From assembly GCA_947446335.1 (NCBI GenBank), contig CANFGA010000158.1:1-7203 (forward strand): a DNA stretch of 7,203 nt, given 5' to 3'. Below are positions 5,314-7,203 of this stretch, piece after piece. The notes beneath the pieces were generated by a model that searched no databases, had not been told where the DNA came from, and saw only the letters and a program-made list of their open reading frames with translations. Position numbers and translations under genes: made by a program. The stretch's first letter is position 1. Each line of letters starts with the position of its first letter. The stretch is from Oxalobacteraceae bacterium. Its GTDB lineage: Bacteria; Pseudomonadota; Gammaproteobacteria; Burkholderiales; Burkholderiaceae_D.

Positions 5314-6036
5314 TCACTCGCCCAGATAAGCAGCCTTGACGCGCGGGTCGTCCAGCATGTCGCTCGCATTGCCGGTCATCGTGATCAAGCCCGAGTCCAT
5401 CACATAGCCCCGGTCTGCCGCCTGCAGCGCCAGTTTCGCATTTTGCTCGACCAGCAAGATCGTCATGCCTTCGCTGGAAACCTTGCGGATCACTTCGAAA
5501 ATCTTTTCGACCATGATCGGCGAGAGCCCCATCGATGGCTCATCGAGCAGCAACAGCTTCGGATGGCTCATCAAGGCGCGCGCCATCGCCAGCATCTGTT
5601 GCTCGCCACCCGACAAGGTTCCGGCCATCTGTGCTGCGCGCTCTTTCAAGCGCGGAAACACATCGAACCATTTTGCGATGTCATCGTCGATGCCGGCCTT
5701 GTCATTGCGGGTGTAAGCGCCCATCATCAGGTTTTCCTGAATCGACATGCGGGTAAATACGCCGCGCCCTTCCGGCACCATCGCCAGATTTTTCTCGACC
5801 AGATGAAATGATTTCGATCCTTTCAGCGACTCGCCCAAATAAGACACCACACCCTCGACCTTGCATTCGGGCAACGTACCGGTAATGGCTTTCAGCGTCG
5901 TGGTCTTGCCGGCGCCGTTGGCGCCGATCAGCGCGATCAACTCACCCTGATTGACTTCCATGTCGATGCCCTTGACGGCCTTGATGCCGCCGTAGGAAAC
6001 CTTCAGCCCTGCTACTTTCAATACATTGTTGCTCAT
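5314..6036 (-). CDS. livF: High-affinity branched-chain amino acid ABC transporter ATP-binding protein LivF
   Basis: A 240-residue cytoplasmic ATPase, one of two nucleotide-binding subunits powering a LivHM-type importer. Walker A is GANGAGKTT (38-46), the signature is LSGGEQQ (141-147), Walker B is LLLLDEP (161-167) and the D-loop is SMGLS. The Q-loop position reads VPEGR (87-91) and the switch position is VEQN (196-199) in place of His; both are normal for LivF. Length and the C-terminal AAYLGE are typical. The ATG overlaps the livG stop in an ATGA arrangement, implying translational coupling. It is the last gene of the operon. Branched-chain amino acids are the expected substrate, but relatives carry urea or amides, and the binding protein that decides this lies outside the window. 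Confidence 0.94.
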   Translation of the reverse strand: MSNNVLKVAGLKVSYGGIKAVKGIDMEVNQGELIALIGANGAGKTTTLKAITGTLPECKVEGVVSYLGESLKGSKSFHLVEKNLAMVPEGRGVFTRMSIQENLMMGAYTRNDKAGIDDDIAKWFDVFPRLKERAAQMAGTLSGGEQQMLAMARALMSHPKLLLLDEPSMGLSPIMVEKIFEVIRKVSSEGMTILLVEQNAKLALQAADRGYVMDSGLITMTGNASDMLDDPRVKAAYLGE

Positions 6037-6806
6037 TGATGCGACCCTCCCAGATAGGCTTCAATCACTGCCTTATTTTTTTGTATCTCTGCCGGCAAAC
6101 CCTCGGCGATCGGCTTGCCGTATTCCAGCACCGTGATCCGGTCGCACAAGCCCATCATCAATTTCACGTCGTGTTCGATCAACAGCACGGTGGTGCCGAT
6201 GCCCTTGATCTTGACCAGCAATTCGCGCAGCGCCAGTTTTTCAGTGGCATTCATGCCGGCCGCCGGCTCGTCGAGCGCCAGCAGTTGTGGATCGGTAGCC
6301 AGCGCACGGGCGATTTCGAGCCGGCGCTGATCGCCATACGACAGAAAGCGCGAGGTACGATTGGCAAACTGGCCGATGCCGACGAAGTCGAGCAATTCCA
6401 TGGCACGGGCCCGGATCGATGCCTCTTCGACGCGCGCCGCCTTGTGCCGGAATACGGCGCCGAACACGCCCTGATGCGAGCGCACATGGCGCCCCACCAT
6501 CACGTTTTCGAGCGCCGTCATCTCGCCAAAAAGGCGGATGTTCTGGAAGGTGCGCGCGATGCCCGCCTTGGCTACTTCATGCGGCGCCGAAGGCGAATAC
6601 GGCTTGCCAGCCAGTTCGAACGTGCCGGTATCGGGCTGATACAGGCCGGTGATGACGTTGAAGAACGTGGTCTTGCCGGCACCATTGGGGCCGATCAAGC
6701 CATAAATCTGGCCCTTCATGATCTTGATGCCGACATTGGTCAATGCCTGCAAGCCGCCGAAGCGCTTGTTCACGCCTTCGATGTTAAGAATAATCTGTTC
6801 GCTCAT
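6033..6806 (-). CDS. livG: High-affinity branched-chain amino acid ABC transporter ATP-binding protein LivG
   Basis: A 257-residue cytoplasmic ATPase, the partner of LivF. Walker A is GPNGAGKTT (39-47), the Q-loop is ARTFQNIRLF with Gln88, the signature is LSYGDQRR (155-162, the usual LivG variant of LSGGQ), Walker B ends LLALDEP (Asp179, Glu180) and the switch His212 lies in LLIEHD. LivG-specific features include the insert after the Q-loop (MVGRHVRSHQG...) and the AAGMN D-loop. I chose the ATG at 6806 (MSEQIILN): the frame is open to 6869, but that extension overlaps livM and is unlike the family. A GGAG whose first G is the last base of the livM stop lies about 10 bases upstream, a slightly long spacing. 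The 13-base gap to livM and the 4-base overlap with livF indicate one operon. Confidence 0.95.
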   Translation of the reverse strand: MSEQIILNIEGVNKRFGGLQALTNVGIKIMKGQIYGLIGPNGAGKTTFFNVITGLYQPDTGTFELAGKPYSPSAPHEVAKAGIARTFQNIRLFGEMTALENVMVGRHVRSHQGVFGAVFRHKAARVEEASIRARAMELLDFVGIGQFANRTSRFLSYGDQRRLEIARALATDPQLLALDEPAAGMNATEKLALRELLVKIKGIGTTVLLIEHDVKLMMGLCDRITVLEYGKPIAEGLPAEIQKNKAVIEAYLGGSHQ

Positions 6807-6819
6807 CTGTTTTCTGCTC

Positions 6820-7203
6820 CTATGCTGGAATGACGCCGGACGACGGCTCTGGCTTGTCGATGTCACCATCGGGCCGGTCTTCGCTCTTGGGCGCTGGCCA
6901 CAGGCCGGAAGGACGGTTCAGCATGATCAAGACCATGGCCAGACCGTACAGCAACTGGCGCAGCACTTCCGCTTCGATGATGATGCGGCCGAACACCGCC
7001 TGCTGAGCCGGCTCTACCGCATGGCGCAATACTTCAGGCAAGGCGGCCAATATCAGGCCGCCCATGATCACGCCCGGCACGTGGCCGATGCCGCCCAGCA
7101 CCACCATCGCCAGCACTGCAATCGATTCGGTCAATGAAAACGATTCCGGCGACACGAAACCCTGGAACGACGCAAACATCGCGCCAGCCACGCCGGCGAA
7201 CGA
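6820..7203 (-). CDS. livM: Branched-chain amino acid ABC transporter permease LivM, C-terminal part (cut by window edge)
   Basis: The last 127 residues of an inner-membrane permease; the start lies beyond base 7203. The visible part opens in the family's well-known SFAGVAGAMFASFQGFVSPESF segment and continues with ESIAVLAMVVLGGIGHVPGVIMG, the conserved cytoplasmic coupling region that contacts the ATPases, then LILAALPEVLR and a final membrane helix (about LLYGLAMVLIMLNRPSGLWP). It ends in a hydrophilic, acidic tail of roughly 25 residues (SEDRPDGDIDKPEPSSGVIPA). The stop TAG supplies the first G of the livG ribosome-binding site. Gene order livM-livG-livF is the usual one; livH and the substrate-binding protein gene would be expected further right. 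A urea-type (UrtC) identity is less likely from the ATPase sequences but not excluded. Confidence 0.92.
   Translation of the reverse strand, partial: SFAGVAGAMFASFQGFVSPESFSLTESIAVLAMVVLGGIGHVPGVIMGGLILAALPEVLRHAVEPAQQAVFGRIIIEAEVLRQLLYGLAMVLIMLNRPSGLWPAPKSEDRPDGDIDKPEPSSGVIPA

Noticed and set aside
5314..6036. Glu in place of the Q-loop Gln and Gln in place of the switch His in LivF.
   Set aside because: Both are standard in the LivF family and do not indicate a defective ATPase.
6036..6833. A 265-codon plus-strand open frame opposite livG.
   Set aside because: The antisense strand of a strongly conserved ATPase gene; no family resemblance.

Overview
The window looks like ordinary chromosomal DNA from a betaproteobacterium of the order Burkholderiales, most likely near the Oxalobacteraceae (Herbaspirillum / Herminiimonas / Janthinobacterium-like). 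This placement is an inference from gene style: a Phasin_2-type phasin, a PbpG-like penicillin-binding protein with a basic linker, LivM-LivG-LivF gene order, and moderately high GC that I did not count. I see no transposase, integrase, phage gene, CRISPR array, tRNA or rRNA.

Layout from left to right: (1) dgkA, diacylglycerol kinase, on the minus strand (99-485), divergent from (2) an IclR-family regulator on the plus strand (about 632-1414). (3) A PbpG-like D-Ala-D-Ala endopeptidase/carboxypeptidase on the minus strand (1436-2500), convergent with iclR across a small GC-rich hairpin. (4) A two-gene minus-strand unit, with an EamA/DMT-family permease (3367-4284) transcribed first and a nitroreductase-family flavoprotein (2657-3352) 14 bases behind it. 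(5) A phasin (4609-5175) on the plus strand, divergent from the permease. It has a clear sigma-70 promoter flanked by two near-identical 16-bp dyads, a 15-bp tandem duplication in its leader, and two consecutive hairpins after its stop. (6) The end of an ABC amino-acid importer operon on the minus strand: the C-terminal part of livM (cut by the window edge), livG and livF. They are tightly packed and end at a symmetric terminator shared with the phasin gene.

The genes fall into separate housekeeping functions: membrane lipid recycling (dgkA), wall remodelling (pbpG), small-molecule export and redox (permease/nitroreductase), carbon storage (phasin on polyhydroxyalkanoate granules) and branched-chain amino acid uptake (liv). 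I found no previously undescribed multi-gene system. The most informative structure is regulatory and sits around the phasin gene: the paired dyads read as a two-site operator for the PHA regulator PhaR, and the 3' region carries a long hairpin that no gene explains. A second candidate operator overlaps the likely iclR promoter.
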